The notes beneath the pieces were generated by a model. That model worked only from the letters and a program-made list of their open reading frames with translations. It ran no database searches and was not told where the DNA came from. Shown piece by piece: positions 14,625 through 22,598 of a stretch of DNA of 46,809 nucleotides. Position numbers and translations under genes: made by a program. Source of the stretch: an uncultured Chromatiaceae bacterium (GTDB taxonomy: Bacteria; Pseudomonadota; Gammaproteobacteria; Tenderiales; Tenderiaceae). The DNA is taken from assembly GCA_945787735.1 (NCBI GenBank), contig CALZIQ010000012.1, positions 1-46,809 of the forward strand, read 5' to 3'. Numbering within the stretch: the first letter of the stretch is position 1; each line of letters begins with the position of its first letter.

Positions 14625-15797
14625 ATGAAAGGAATGGAACGCCGTATGGCGGAGTTGAAGTCTGTCATTCCGGAAGTGGAGCCGCAAGAGGCTCAGGCAC
14701 TGCTGGCCCAAGGTGCCTTGCTGGTAGATGTGCGTGAGACAGACGAAATTGCCAATGGCTCACCGGCGGGGTCGTTGCGCATGGGTAGGGGTTATCTCGA
14801 ACTGCGTATCGAAGACCGAGTGCCGGACAAGGATCACACCCTAGTAGTCATGTGCGCAGGTGGTGTCCGCTCCCTATTTGCCGCTGAGGCCTTACAGCAA
14901 CTGGGTTACAGCGATGTGCGCTCATTGGCTGGTGGTTTCAATCGCTGGAAGAACGAGGGGCTGGATTTCGAAATTCCCCGTGCCCTGAATGCTGAGGCAA
15001 AAGAACGCTATTCCCGTCATCTGCTCTTGCCTGAGGTGGGTGAGCCAGGCCAGCTGAAGTTGCTCGATAGTAAGGTGTTGCTGATCGGTGCCGGTGGTCT
15101 GGGCTCGCCCTGTGCCTATTATCTCGCCGCCGCTGGCGTGGGCACCATTGGCTTGGTCGATATGGATGTGGTGGATCGCAGTAACTTGCAGCGCCAGATT
15201 ATCCATACCGATGCACGTGTTGGCACTTCCAAAGTCGCTTCGGCGCGTGAATCCATCGAACAGCTCAATCCCGATGTAAAAGTGGTGGGCTACGAAACGC
15301 GCCTCGATGCCAGTAATGTGGAAGAGATTTTTGCCGCCTATGATGTCATCGTTGATGGCACCGACAATCTGCCTACCCGATATCTGGTTAACGATGCCTG
15401 CGTCAAACTGGGCAAACCCAATGTGCATGCCGCGGTATATCGTTTTGAGGGGCAGCTAACCGTGTTCTGGCCGGGTCATCCCGATAATCCAAGTGGTTGT
15501 TATCGTTGCATGTTCCCCAACCCGCCTGATCCAAGTTCGGCGCCATCCTGCTCCGAGATCGGTGTGCTCGGAATCCTTCCGGGTGTGATGGGCTTGTTGC
15601 AAGCGACTGAAGTGCTTAAGGTATTGTTGAATATTGGGAAGCCGTTGTTAGGCAAAATGTTGTATTACGATGCCCTCAGTAGCAGTTTCAATGAATTCAA
15701 ACTACCCAAAAATGCTGCTTGTCCTTATTGCGGTGGCCAGGGCGATTTTCCTGGTTATGAGGAATACGCCCAGGTTTGTGCCGCGCCTGATAATTAA
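14625..15797 (+). CDS. moeB: MoeB/ThiF-type adenylyltransferase with N-terminal rhodanese domain
   Basis: This 390-aa protein begins at ATG 14625 with GAGGGGAG upstream. Residues about 15-110 are a rhodanese domain with active-site C77 (MCAGGVRS). From about 125 on is an E1-like ThiF domain: YSRHLLLPEVGEPGQ, the nucleotide loop IGAGGLGSP, DMDVVDRSNLQRQI, and a zinc site from C292/C295 (CYRC) and C366/C369 (CPYC). It adenylates the C-terminal Gly-Gly of a small sulfur carrier (MoaD or ThiS type), and the rhodanese may supply the sulfur. The usual order is adenylation domain first, rhodanese last; here it is reversed. No molybdenum cofactor or thiamine genes are adjacent, so the carrier is not fixed. 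Confidence 0.88.
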   Translation: MKGMERRMAELKSVIPEVEPQEAQALLAQGALLVDVRETDEIANGSPAGSLRMGRGYLELRIEDRVPDKDHTLVVMCAGGVRSLFAAEALQQLGYSDVRSLAGGFNRWKNEGLDFEIPRALNAEAKERYSRHLLLPEVGEPGQLKLLDSKVLLIGAGGLGSPCAYYLAAAGVGTIGLVDMDVVDRSNLQRQIIHTDARVGTSKVASARESIEQLNPDVKVVGYETRLDASNVEEIFAAYDVIVDGTDNLPTRYLVNDACVKLGKPNVHAAVYRFEGQLTVFWPGHPDNPSGCYRCMFPNPPDPSSAPSCSEIGVLGILPGVMGLLQATEVLKVLLNIGKPLLGKMLYYDALSSSFNEFKLPKNAACPYCGGQGDFPGYEEYAQVCAAPDN

Positions 15798-15807
15798 TCA
15801 CTTCCAG

Positions 15808-15834
15808 ACCGGCCATGGTAATGCTGTGGCCGGT
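15808..15834 (+). terminator. Hairpin terminator after moeB
   Basis: ACCGGCCA at 15808-15815 pairs with TGGCCGGT at 15827-15834 around an 11-nt loop, 11 nt after the moeB stop. A short mixed T tract (TCATTT) follows. Confidence 0.55.
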
Positions 15835-15980
15835 TCATTTCTGAAATAAACCAATTTCGCTATTAAGTAATTTATTTTCTGGTCGACACCTCAGAAGAGT
15901 TAGATGAGAAAACAAGTGCTTGTCGAATAGTTCTAATCAGACGTTTTTATAACTAGTGGCAAGTATTTGTGGGCTTGAGT

Positions 15981-16009
15981 TGGTTAAGGGTTAACCAGCT
16001 CCTATAATG
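15981..16009 (+). promoter_or_regulatory. Promoter with embedded palindrome
   Basis: TGGTTA at 15981-15986 and perfect TATAAT at 16004-16009 are 17 nt apart. The perfect inverted repeat GGTTAAGGGTTAACC (15982-15996) overlaps the -35 box and spacer, the classic place for a repressor operator. The YbaK-HDOD gene starts 25 nt after the -10 box. The regulator is unknown. Confidence 0.55.
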
Positions 16010-16033
16010 ATCTTTTAAGGTGGTGCGCTACTT

Positions 16034-17443
16034 ATGGGAGTGATAAGAAGCAACATGGCCATAGCAAAAACAATAAAACAGTATCTGGATAGTAAGCACA
16101 TTGTTTATTCGGTGCTTGAGGTTCCCAAGTTCGAGTCGCCCATGCAGGCGGCGTCTCAGGCACATATTTCTCCACGCTCACTTTATTACCCAGTTGTGAT
16201 GCGAGATGCCTTTGGGCTGATGATGGCGGTTATCCCGGCATCACACAAACTCGATTTCGAACGTTTGTCGGGTTTACTGCATCGCCAAGTAGGTCCGGCC
16301 TATGAGACTCAATTGTCATCGGTGTTTGCCGATTGCCAGCCCGGCCATATTCCACCAGTGGGCATCGCCTATGGACTGCGTACCGTGATTGATGCCGCGC
16401 TCTCAACACCGGAAGAGGTGTATATCGTCGCCGGCGACCACAGCCGCTTGATCAAGATGTCACGTAAGAATTTTATGTCACTGCAGACCAATGCTCTGCT
16501 AGCCAGTGATTTTGCCCAGCCACTCAAGGAGGGACTGGCGGTGGCTAGTGCAGAAGTGGCCGATCTCAGTTGGAGCCACGATCTGCGTGCCAAGATTCGT
16601 CAGCGCGTTGAGCAGGCAACGGAGTTGCCACCTATGCCGGAAATGGCCGCGCGTATCTTTCGTCTGCGTGCTGATCCGGCAGCGGAAGTCGCTGATCTGG
16701 TCAAGTTGATTGAGCAGGATCCAAGCCTCGCGGCGCAGGTGCTGCGATATGCCAATTCACCTTTTTTCGGTTATCAGGGCAAGGTCGACACCTTGCATGT
16801 GGCAGTTGCTCGTGTGCTGGGGTTCGATATGGTAATGAACCTGGCGCTGGGTTTGGCGGTGGCCAAACCCTTCAAAATTCCACGTCAGGGCCCCTTTGGT
16901 CTCGACTATTTCTGGCGTCACTCAGTTTACAGTGCGAGTCTGATGCAGTTGCTGAGCAAGGAATTACCTAAGGCTGAGCGGCCGCGTCCGGGAACCTGTT
17001 ATCTGATTGGTTTGTTACATGATTTCGGTTACCTGGTGTTGGGGCACATGTTCCGTGAAGAATTTGATGGTTTGAGCAAGCTTGTGGCTGAGCAAGGCCG
17101 GGAAAATCTGCCCCAGATTGAACAAGACTACTTAGGCGTCAGCCATGGTGAACTTGGTAGTTGGCTGTTGAAGGCCTGGGGCTTACCCGCGGAACTTGTT
17201 TTGTCCACCCGTGAGCACCATAACGATGCCTACGACGGTCAGTTTGCGCAGTACGTAAACTTGTCGCGGCTGACGGATTTCCTACTCGATGCCTTTGAAA
17301 AGGGCGAGGTTAAGGATGACCAGCTGCCGCAACATTTGCTCTCTGCTCTTGGGTTTGAGCCACAGCAGGTCATCAAGGTAATGACTCAGCTGATTGAGCA
17401 TGACAATAATCTGAACGAAATGGTGCGTCGTTTAGCTGCCTGA
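16034..17443 (+). CDS. YbaK-like domain fused to HDOD signalling domain
   Basis: This 469-aa protein starts at ATG 16034 with AAGGTGG 8 nt upstream. Residues about 10-160 resemble the YbaK/ProX editing-domain fold (IKQYLDSKHIVYSVLEV, MMAVIPASHKLDFERL, YIVAGDHSRLIKMS), usually used to bind or deacylate mischarged tRNA. Residues about 190-400 are an HDOD domain (LPPMPEMAARIF, LIEQDPSLAAQVLRYANSPFF, YLIGLLHDFGYLVLGH), a degenerate HD-type module of bacterial signalling without the full metal set. The promoter in front has a palindrome. Function is not established; tRNA- or amino-acid-linked sensing is a speculation from the domain pair. Confidence 0.82.
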   Translation: MGVIRSNMAIAKTIKQYLDSKHIVYSVLEVPKFESPMQAASQAHISPRSLYYPVVMRDAFGLMMAVIPASHKLDFERLSGLLHRQVGPAYETQLSSVFADCQPGHIPPVGIAYGLRTVIDAALSTPEEVYIVAGDHSRLIKMSRKNFMSLQTNALLASDFAQPLKEGLAVASAEVADLSWSHDLRAKIRQRVEQATELPPMPEMAARIFRLRADPAAEVADLVKLIEQDPSLAAQVLRYANSPFFGYQGKVDTLHVAVARVLGFDMVMNLALGLAVAKPFKIPRQGPFGLDYFWRHSVYSASLMQLLSKELPKAERPRPGTCYLIGLLHDFGYLVLGHMFREEFDGLSKLVAEQGRENLPQIEQDYLGVSHGELGSWLLKAWGLPAELVLSTREHHNDAYDGQFAQYVNLSRLTDFLLDAFEKGEVKDDQLPQHLLSALGFEPQQVIKVMTQLIEHDNNLNEMVRRLAA

Positions 17444-17451
17444 TTTATAAG

Positions 17452-18093
17452 CTAAAGTGCCCCGGTCTTAGCAGACAGCTTGTCGATTAATGTCTGGCGC
17501 AGATTAACCAGCTGACCATGGAAAAAGTGGCTGACCCCGTCAAAATAGACAGTCTCGGGTGGGGTGGTCAGTTTGCCTACCCAGTCAATGACCTCTTGAT
17601 AAGGAACAATCTCGTCTTCCTTGCCTTGCAACAATAACCAGGCGCAGTCTGGTGTCTTCAAACCCTCGAATCGAACCAGGTTTACCGCGGGTGCAACGGT
17701 GATCAGCTGTTGCACAGGGCGTTGATTGCTGGCCCGCATGGCCACATAGGCGCCGAATGAAAAGCCCGCTAGCCAGAGAGGAATAGCGGGAAAGCGATCA
17801 TCCAGCCAGTCGATTACCGCCAGCAGGTCATCGGTTTCACCATCGCCTTCGTCATAGCCCCCTTCGCTCTTGCCGACGCCACGATAATTGAAACGTAGAG
17901 TTGCCAGACCAAGTTCGTGACCGGCGCGCGCGAGGGTGTGAACCACCTTGTTCTGCATGGTACCGCCATGCAGAGGGTGGGGATGGCAAACCACAAGAAC
18001 CCCTTTGGGGGCGTCGTCAAAATTTTCGGCCAGGGCCTCCAGTTTTCCGGCGAGACCTGGGATAAATAAGGTGTTTTTGTCTGCGTCAGCCAT
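17452..18093 (-). CDS. Alpha/beta hydrolase
   Basis: This 213-aa cytoplasmic alpha/beta-hydrolase belongs to the dienelactone-hydrolase-like superfamily: CHPHPLHGGTMQNKV near the N-terminus (oxyanion region), the RFNYRGVGKSEG strand, nucleophile elbow GFSFG, acid region QGKEDEIVPYQ and a C-terminal His in VSHFFHG. This set (Ser-Asp/Glu-His) is complete, so it is likely an active esterase or thioesterase of unknown substrate. It converges with the YbaK-HDOD gene and diverges from the arginase gene. Confidence 0.85.
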   Translation of the reverse strand: MADADKNTLFIPGLAGKLEALAENFDDAPKGVLVVCHPHPLHGGTMQNKVVHTLARAGHELGLATLRFNYRGVGKSEGGYDEGDGETDDLLAVIDWLDDRFPAIPLWLAGFSFGAYVAMRASNQRPVQQLITVAPAVNLVRFEGLKTPDCAWLLLQGKEDEIVPYQEVIDWVGKLTTPPETVYFDGVSHFFHGQLVNLRQTLIDKLSAKTGAL

Positions 18094-18244
18094 GGTTTCT
18101 GTTCGGACGGATTGTTATGTGCAAAGCCGGATTCTAGCATCCCTCATCAGATAAACCTCTGATGCTATTGTGACAATGGATAATGTTGTGGGCCCGTTAG
18201 GTCGATATAAATTAAGTGTTGGCACATGGGCTATGGTTATGGAT

Positions 18245-19099
18245 ATGAGTGTCAGAAGATGCGTTCTGAAGATTATTGCTGCCGCCTCTGGTTTGGGGGC
18301 ACCAGATCCGCGCTGTGGCCGAGGCCCCGAGGCTGTGCTCGATCAATTGACGCCTCAAGTTGGGCAATTGCATGGCATTGTGGCACCTGATGAGGCGCAA
18401 AAGCTGATGCCTTTTCTTGCTCGATTGGCACAGCAAACCGATGATCTGCTAAGGCAAGAGGCGCGTATTGCTGTGTTGAGTGGCGATCATTCTTGCGCCA
18501 TCGGCACCTGGCGTGGTGTTGCGCGAGCGCTGAGCGGGCCGCTAGGCCTGATCTGGATCGATGCCCACATGGACGCCCATACTCCTGCCAGTAGTCCCAG
18601 CGGATGTTGGCACGGTATGCCTGTTGCCGCCCTGCTTGGTCAAGCGGGTGATCTATGGCCTGGTGAAAATTCTCCTCCTATCGCACCCCAACATCTATGC
18701 CTGATTGGGGTGCGAAGCTTTGAAGCAGCCGAGCAGCAGTTACTGAAAACGCTGGGGGTTCGAGTCATCACAATGGATGAGGTTCATCGTATTGGCTTTG
18801 AGGCGGCCATGGCCGAGGCGCACAAGATTGTCACCAAGGGTACCCGCGGTTACGGAATTTCGATCGACCTGGACGGCCTGGATCCGGGCGATGCGCCTGG
18901 GGTTGGGTCTCCTGTGGTGGGTGGAGTCAGGGCAGACGACCTGTTGTTGGAGTTAAAACGGTTGCAGCCGGAGCCACGCCTAAGAGCAATAGAGATTGCC
19001 GAATACAATCCGGTGCTGGATGTGGAACAGCGCACCCTTCAGCTGGTATTGCAGATTCTGAAACAGATCAACGGAGTAACGCATGAACTCGAACATTGA
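18245..19099 (+). CDS. rocF: Arginase family protein (arginase)
   Basis: This 284-aa ureohydrolase has the complete binuclear manganese site: H82 (GDHSCAIG), D106/H108/D110 (DAHMDAH) and D208/D210 (SIDLDGLDPGDAPG). The specificity loop SSPSGCWHGMP and the spacing fit arginase better than agmatinase, and the next gene makes the ornithine-using partner enzyme. The frame is open back to 18170, but I choose ATG 18245 (MSVRRCVLK) because it starts just before the first beta strand; the alternative adds 25 residues not typical of the family. It turns arginine into ornithine and urea. Its last 17 bases overlap the aminotransferase gene. Confidence 0.88.
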   Translation: MSVRRCVLKIIAAASGLGAPDPRCGRGPEAVLDQLTPQVGQLHGIVAPDEAQKLMPFLARLAQQTDDLLRQEARIAVLSGDHSCAIGTWRGVARALSGPLGLIWIDAHMDAHTPASSPSGCWHGMPVAALLGQAGDLWPGENSPPIAPQHLCLIGVRSFEAAEQQLLKTLGVRVITMDEVHRIGFEAAMAEAHKIVTKGTRGYGISIDLDGLDPGDAPGVGSPVVGGVRADDLLLELKRLQPEPRLRAIEIAEYNPVLDVEQRTLQLVLQILKQINGVTHELEH

Positions 19100-20285
19100 G
19101 CTTGAATCTCGCTACTGTGCCCATAATTACCACCCCCTGCCGGTCGTGTTGGTGAGGGGAGAAGGTGTGTATGTCTGGGATGATCAAGGCAAGCGTTATC
19201 TCGATATGATGAGCGCCTATTCCGCTGTCAGTCATGGCCATTGTCACCCGCGCTTGGTGAATGCACTGAGCAAGCAGGCTGGGCAGCTGGCCATCGTTTC
19301 ACGAGCTTTCTATACCGACAAATTGGCCCCGTTTCTTGAAAAGGCCTGTCAAATGACCGGTCAGGAGATGGCGTTGCCCATGAATACCGGCGCCGAAGCG
19401 GTCGAAACTGCACTTAAGGCCGCGCGTAAATGGGCCTACAAGGTCAAGGGCGTCGCTGATGATCAGGCTGAAATCATTGTCTGTGATGGTAATTTTCATG
19501 GTCGTACCATCAGCATTGTTAGTTTTTCATCTGAACAGCAGTATCGCGATGGATTTGGCCCGCTAACGCCTGGATTTAAGACAGTGCCGTTTGGGGATGC
19601 CGACGCCCTTGAAGCAGTGATTAACCCCAACACCGCCGCCTTTCTAGTGGAACCGATTCAGGGCGAGGGTGGCATAGTGGTGCCTCCACCGGGCTATCTC
19701 AAACGCGTGGCCAAGATCTGTAGTGACAATAATGTCTTGTTGCTCTGTGATGAGATCCAGACCGGTTTGGGGCGAACTGGCACGCTGTTGGCCAGCGATC
19801 ATGACGCTGTCAAACCGGATGGTCTGATTCTGGGCAAAGCACTGGGGGGCGGTTTGATGCCGGTGTCGCTGTTTTTGTCCAGCCGAGAGGTGATGGATGT
19901 GTTTCAGCCCGGTGATCATGGCAGTACCTTTGGTGGCAATCCGCTCTCATCAGCCGTGGCATTGGAGGGTTTGAATATACTGGAGGAAGAGGGGCTGATC
20001 GATGCGTCTAGGGAGATGGGGGACTACTTCATCTCGTCTTTGATAGAGCTGCAGAGTTCCCTGATCAAGGAGGTGCGAGGCCGGGGTTTATTGATAGGCG
20101 TGGAGTTCCATGCCAACAAGGTGGCGGCCCGCACGGTATGTGAGCAATTGATGGATAGAGGTATTCTGAGTAAAGAAACCCATGACACCGTTGTGCGGTT
20201 TGCGCCGCCGTTGATGATTACACGTGATCAGGTCGACGAGGTGATCAATCAGTTGAGTCAGGTGTTGGCCGGGCTGGCAGGTTAG
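19083..20285 (+). CDS. rocD: Ornithine aminotransferase
   Basis: This 400-aa class III PLP aminotransferase matches the ornithine-oxo-acid group: YCAHNYHPLPVVLVRGEG, MMSAYSAVSHGHCHPR, MNTGAEAVETALK, DGNFHGRTISIVSFS, EPIQGEGGIVVPP, LLCDEIQTGLGRTG, and the PLP lysine K252 in ILGKALGGG. It moves the delta-amino group of ornithine to 2-oxoglutarate, giving glutamate semialdehyde. GGAG sits 6 nt before ATG 19083, inside the arginase gene, and the 17-nt overlap couples the two. Together they form a two-step arginine catabolic unit. Confidence 0.92.
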   Translation: MNSNIELESRYCAHNYHPLPVVLVRGEGVYVWDDQGKRYLDMMSAYSAVSHGHCHPRLVNALSKQAGQLAIVSRAFYTDKLAPFLEKACQMTGQEMALPMNTGAEAVETALKAARKWAYKVKGVADDQAEIIVCDGNFHGRTISIVSFSSEQQYRDGFGPLTPGFKTVPFGDADALEAVINPNTAAFLVEPIQGEGGIVVPPPGYLKRVAKICSDNNVLLLCDEIQTGLGRTGTLLASDHDAVKPDGLILGKALGGGLMPVSLFLSSREVMDVFQPGDHGSTFGGNPLSSAVALEGLNILEEEGLIDASREMGDYFISSLIELQSSLIKEVRGRGLLIGVEFHANKVAARTVCEQLMDRGILSKETHDTVVRFAPPLMITRDQVDEVINQLSQVLAGLAG

Positions 20286-20478
20286 GTCTTTTTCTAGCCA
20301 GATACAGAAGGGCTTTACAGCTGTGATCCCGTTGGGGGCATGTGCGTATGCTGCTGAAATCATTGTGAAAAGCTTGCATTCCTGACGTCGTGTGGCAGAC
20401 GATAGGGATTATTGGTATATTTTGATATATAATTGAGTGCTAATGTGGCAAGTGGATGTAGATAAAGAGGTAGCAGTT

Positions 20479-20817
20479 ATGGCAGGTATTTGTAACAGAG
20501 CTTTCGACTTTGAAGAATGGAAAGCACTGGCTGAAAACAATCCCAAAGCATTTGAGTTTGTGCGCCAGAAAATGATTGACTCGCTCATTGCTGATGCAGG
20601 TGAGTCAGAGCGGCTTAAACGCCTGCAGTGGCGCATTGATGTCGAACGCGAACGTTCAAAAACTCCCATGTCCGCCTGTGTCCGTATCTCAAACATGATG
20701 TTTAATTCGCTCTACGGCGATACCGGCCTTTCCAATGCCTTGACTGGAAACTACCAGAAAAAGGATTCCGGCGAAGTTGTCAGTCTTGCTGGCCGTCGTC
20801 AGGAAAAGCTGGACTAG
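20479..20817 (+). CDS. DUF3135 family protein
   Basis: This 112-aa protein has the DUF3135 pattern: FDFEEWKALAENNPKAFE, then a basic helix LKRLQWRIDVERERSKTP and MSACVRISNMMFNSLYG. ATG 20479 is chosen because AGAGGT lies 7 nt before it; the frame is open 14 codons further back without a good site. It is small, soluble, probably cytoplasmic and without known function. The AT-rich TATATAAT sequence at 20426-20433 may be part of its promoter. Confidence 0.78.
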   Translation: MAGICNRAFDFEEWKALAENNPKAFEFVRQKMIDSLIADAGESERLKRLQWRIDVERERSKTPMSACVRISNMMFNSLYGDTGLSNALTGNYQKKDSGEVVSLAGRRQEKLD

Positions 20818-20937
20818 CCCCGCATTTCATTGTCTTTTTAGCCTCAGAACGCGACACTACTCATAGTGTGGTGATCAACTGCCGATATTAATTGCAGGAT
20901 ATACCTGCGGTTAGGATAAGGAGATTAGGAAAGGCAG

Positions 20938-22101
20938 ATGACGTGGCTAACGGGTAAAAAAAATGAAGAACAGGCACGCGTTGGTCTGATACTGGCTGGT
21001 GGTGGCGCACGTGCCGCTTATCAGGTAGGTGTGTTAAAGGCCATTGCCCGTATGCGTGCACCTGACAGCGCAAATCCCTTTCCTGTGCTCTGCGGGACGT
21101 CAGCCGGAGCGATTAATGCCACTGCACTGGCGATCTATGCATCAGATTTTCAGAATGCCGTTACTCGCTTGGTGAGTGTCTGGTCCAATTTTACTGTTGA
21201 TAAGGTGTTTCGCAGTGACTTTCTGGGTCTCGCCAAATCGGGTGCGCATTGGCTCGCGGCACTGATGCTGGGGGGGCTGGGCCGCTATAATCCTTACGCC
21301 CTGTTTGATCGACAGCCTTTGAAAGAGCTGCTCAGCCTTTATATGCCGTTTGATCAAATCGGTGCAGCGATCGAAGCCGGTTATCTCGATGCGCTGAGTA
21401 TTACCGCCTCCGGTTATACCACGGGTCAGTCAGTTACCTTTTACCAGAGTGCCAGTAAAATAGAGCCTTGGGACCGCGCGATTCGGGTCGGTTGTCCGGC
21501 AGAAATAAATATTGCGCATTTGATGGCTTCGTCAGCGATACCATTTCTTTTTGAAGCGGTCAAAATCAATCGTGAATACTTTGGTGATGGCTCCATGCGC
21601 CAGATTGCACCAATTAGTCCGGCGTTGCATCTAGGTGCCAGCAAACTGGTGGTGATCGGGGTGCGTGGTGAGGATGATGATGACTATGGTCGTGAAAAAA
21701 CCACCGAGTATCCCTCATTGGCGCAGGTTGCTGGTCATGCGCTGAACAGCATGTTTCTCGACAGTATGGAAATAGACCTGGAGCGGCTGCAGCGTATCAA
21801 TCGTACTCTAGAAATGGTGCCGAAAAAACTGATTGAAGATGGCACGGTATCATTGAAGCCGGTGGAAACAATGGTGATCTCGCCGAGTCGAGATATCAGC
21901 AAGATTGCCCAACAGCATGCCCATCATTTGCCCAGAGCGGTACGCTATTTCCTGCGTGGTGTGGGTGCTTTGAACCAGGATGGCACCAGTTTGTTGAGTT
22001 ATCTGCTGTTTGAGAAAGCTTTTTGCCGTGAGTTGATTGCGCTAGGCTACTCGGACACCATTAAACGTCGCGATGAAGTGATGGCCTTTCTGGCCGAATA
22101 A
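20938..22101 (+). CDS. Patatin-like phospholipase
   Basis: This 387-aa protein has a patatin catalytic domain at residues 15 to about 250: oxyanion loop LAGGGARAAYQVG, nucleophile elbow GTSAG and the catalytic Asp in GDGSMRQIAP. The Ser-Asp dyad is complete, so it should hydrolyse acyl esters of lipids. The C-terminal 130 residues are a helical extension without a recognised domain. There is no signal peptide. AGGAAAGG lies before ATG 20938. It converges with the PilZ gene, with only 8 nt between stops. Confidence 0.88.
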   Translation: MTWLTGKKNEEQARVGLILAGGGARAAYQVGVLKAIARMRAPDSANPFPVLCGTSAGAINATALAIYASDFQNAVTRLVSVWSNFTVDKVFRSDFLGLAKSGAHWLAALMLGGLGRYNPYALFDRQPLKELLSLYMPFDQIGAAIEAGYLDALSITASGYTTGQSVTFYQSASKIEPWDRAIRVGCPAEINIAHLMASSAIPFLFEAVKINREYFGDGSMRQIAPISPALHLGASKLVVIGVRGEDDDDYGREKTTEYPSLAQVAGHALNSMFLDSMEIDLERLQRINRTLEMVPKKLIEDGTVSLKPVETMVISPSRDISKIAQQHAHHLPRAVRYFLRGVGALNQDGTSLLSYLLFEKAFCRELIALGYSDTIKRRDEVMAFLAE

Positions 22102-22109
22102 CCCCAGGT

Positions 22110-22478
22110 TTATTTGTTTTTGCTCATAAAGTCGCGCAAGGCCATGAAAAACATGCTGCAGTTGCGGTCTTTGGGATCAAACTGGACGCCGGTGCGGTAG
22201 GCCGGTTTAGGCGGAGTGGGCTCGAGTCCCAGCGGAATCGGGTCACACCAGACGGTTGTGCCATTGACGCTGACACTATGGTTGCCGCTTCTGAACACCA
22301 CTTTGACCGGCGTACCGGGATCGATTTCGTCGGGGATCTGTATGCCGGTACCAGAAATCGAGACATCATGGATACGATTAAGCACATAGCGCCTGTCGTA
22401 CACCTCGATGTGGAAGCAGTCTTCTCTGTCTTCAAAATTCAGTTCGGTGCGTTGATGTTTACGATCTTCAAGCGTCAT
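22110..22478 (-). CDS. PilZ domain protein
   Basis: This is a 122-aa single-domain PilZ protein. The c-di-GMP binding marks are a basic N-terminal RxxxR-type stretch (EDRKHQRTEL) and DVSISGTGIQIP, the [DN]-x-S-x-x-G signature. The rest gives the expected beta barrel with TGVQFD near the end. It likely acts as a c-di-GMP receptor. It shares the minus strand with the HDOD gene, 120 nt away, next to motAB. Confidence 0.85.
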   Translation of the reverse strand: MTLEDRKHQRTELNFEDREDCFHIEVYDRRYVLNRIHDVSISGTGIQIPDEIDPGTPVKVVFRSGNHSVSVNGTTVWCDPIPLGLEPTPPKPAYRTGVQFDPKDRNCSMFFMALRDFMSKNK

Positions 22479-22598
22479 GGTCGCTCCTTGGTCTTATCCT
22501 GTCAGGCCTTCAGACAAATGTCTGGCTAGAATACGGCAAAAAACATATGAATAATAATGGTTTGTCGCCCTGATAAATATTTATTTTCCCTAATATAA

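Noticed and set aside
18181-18212. Possible promoter TTGTGG / TATAAA before the arginase start
   Set aside because: Spacing is only 14 nt, too short for a standard promoter, so not listed.
20854-20869. ACACTA-CTCA-TAGTGT hairpin before the patatin gene
   Set aside because: Only 6 bp, AT-rich, no T-run; within chance expectation.
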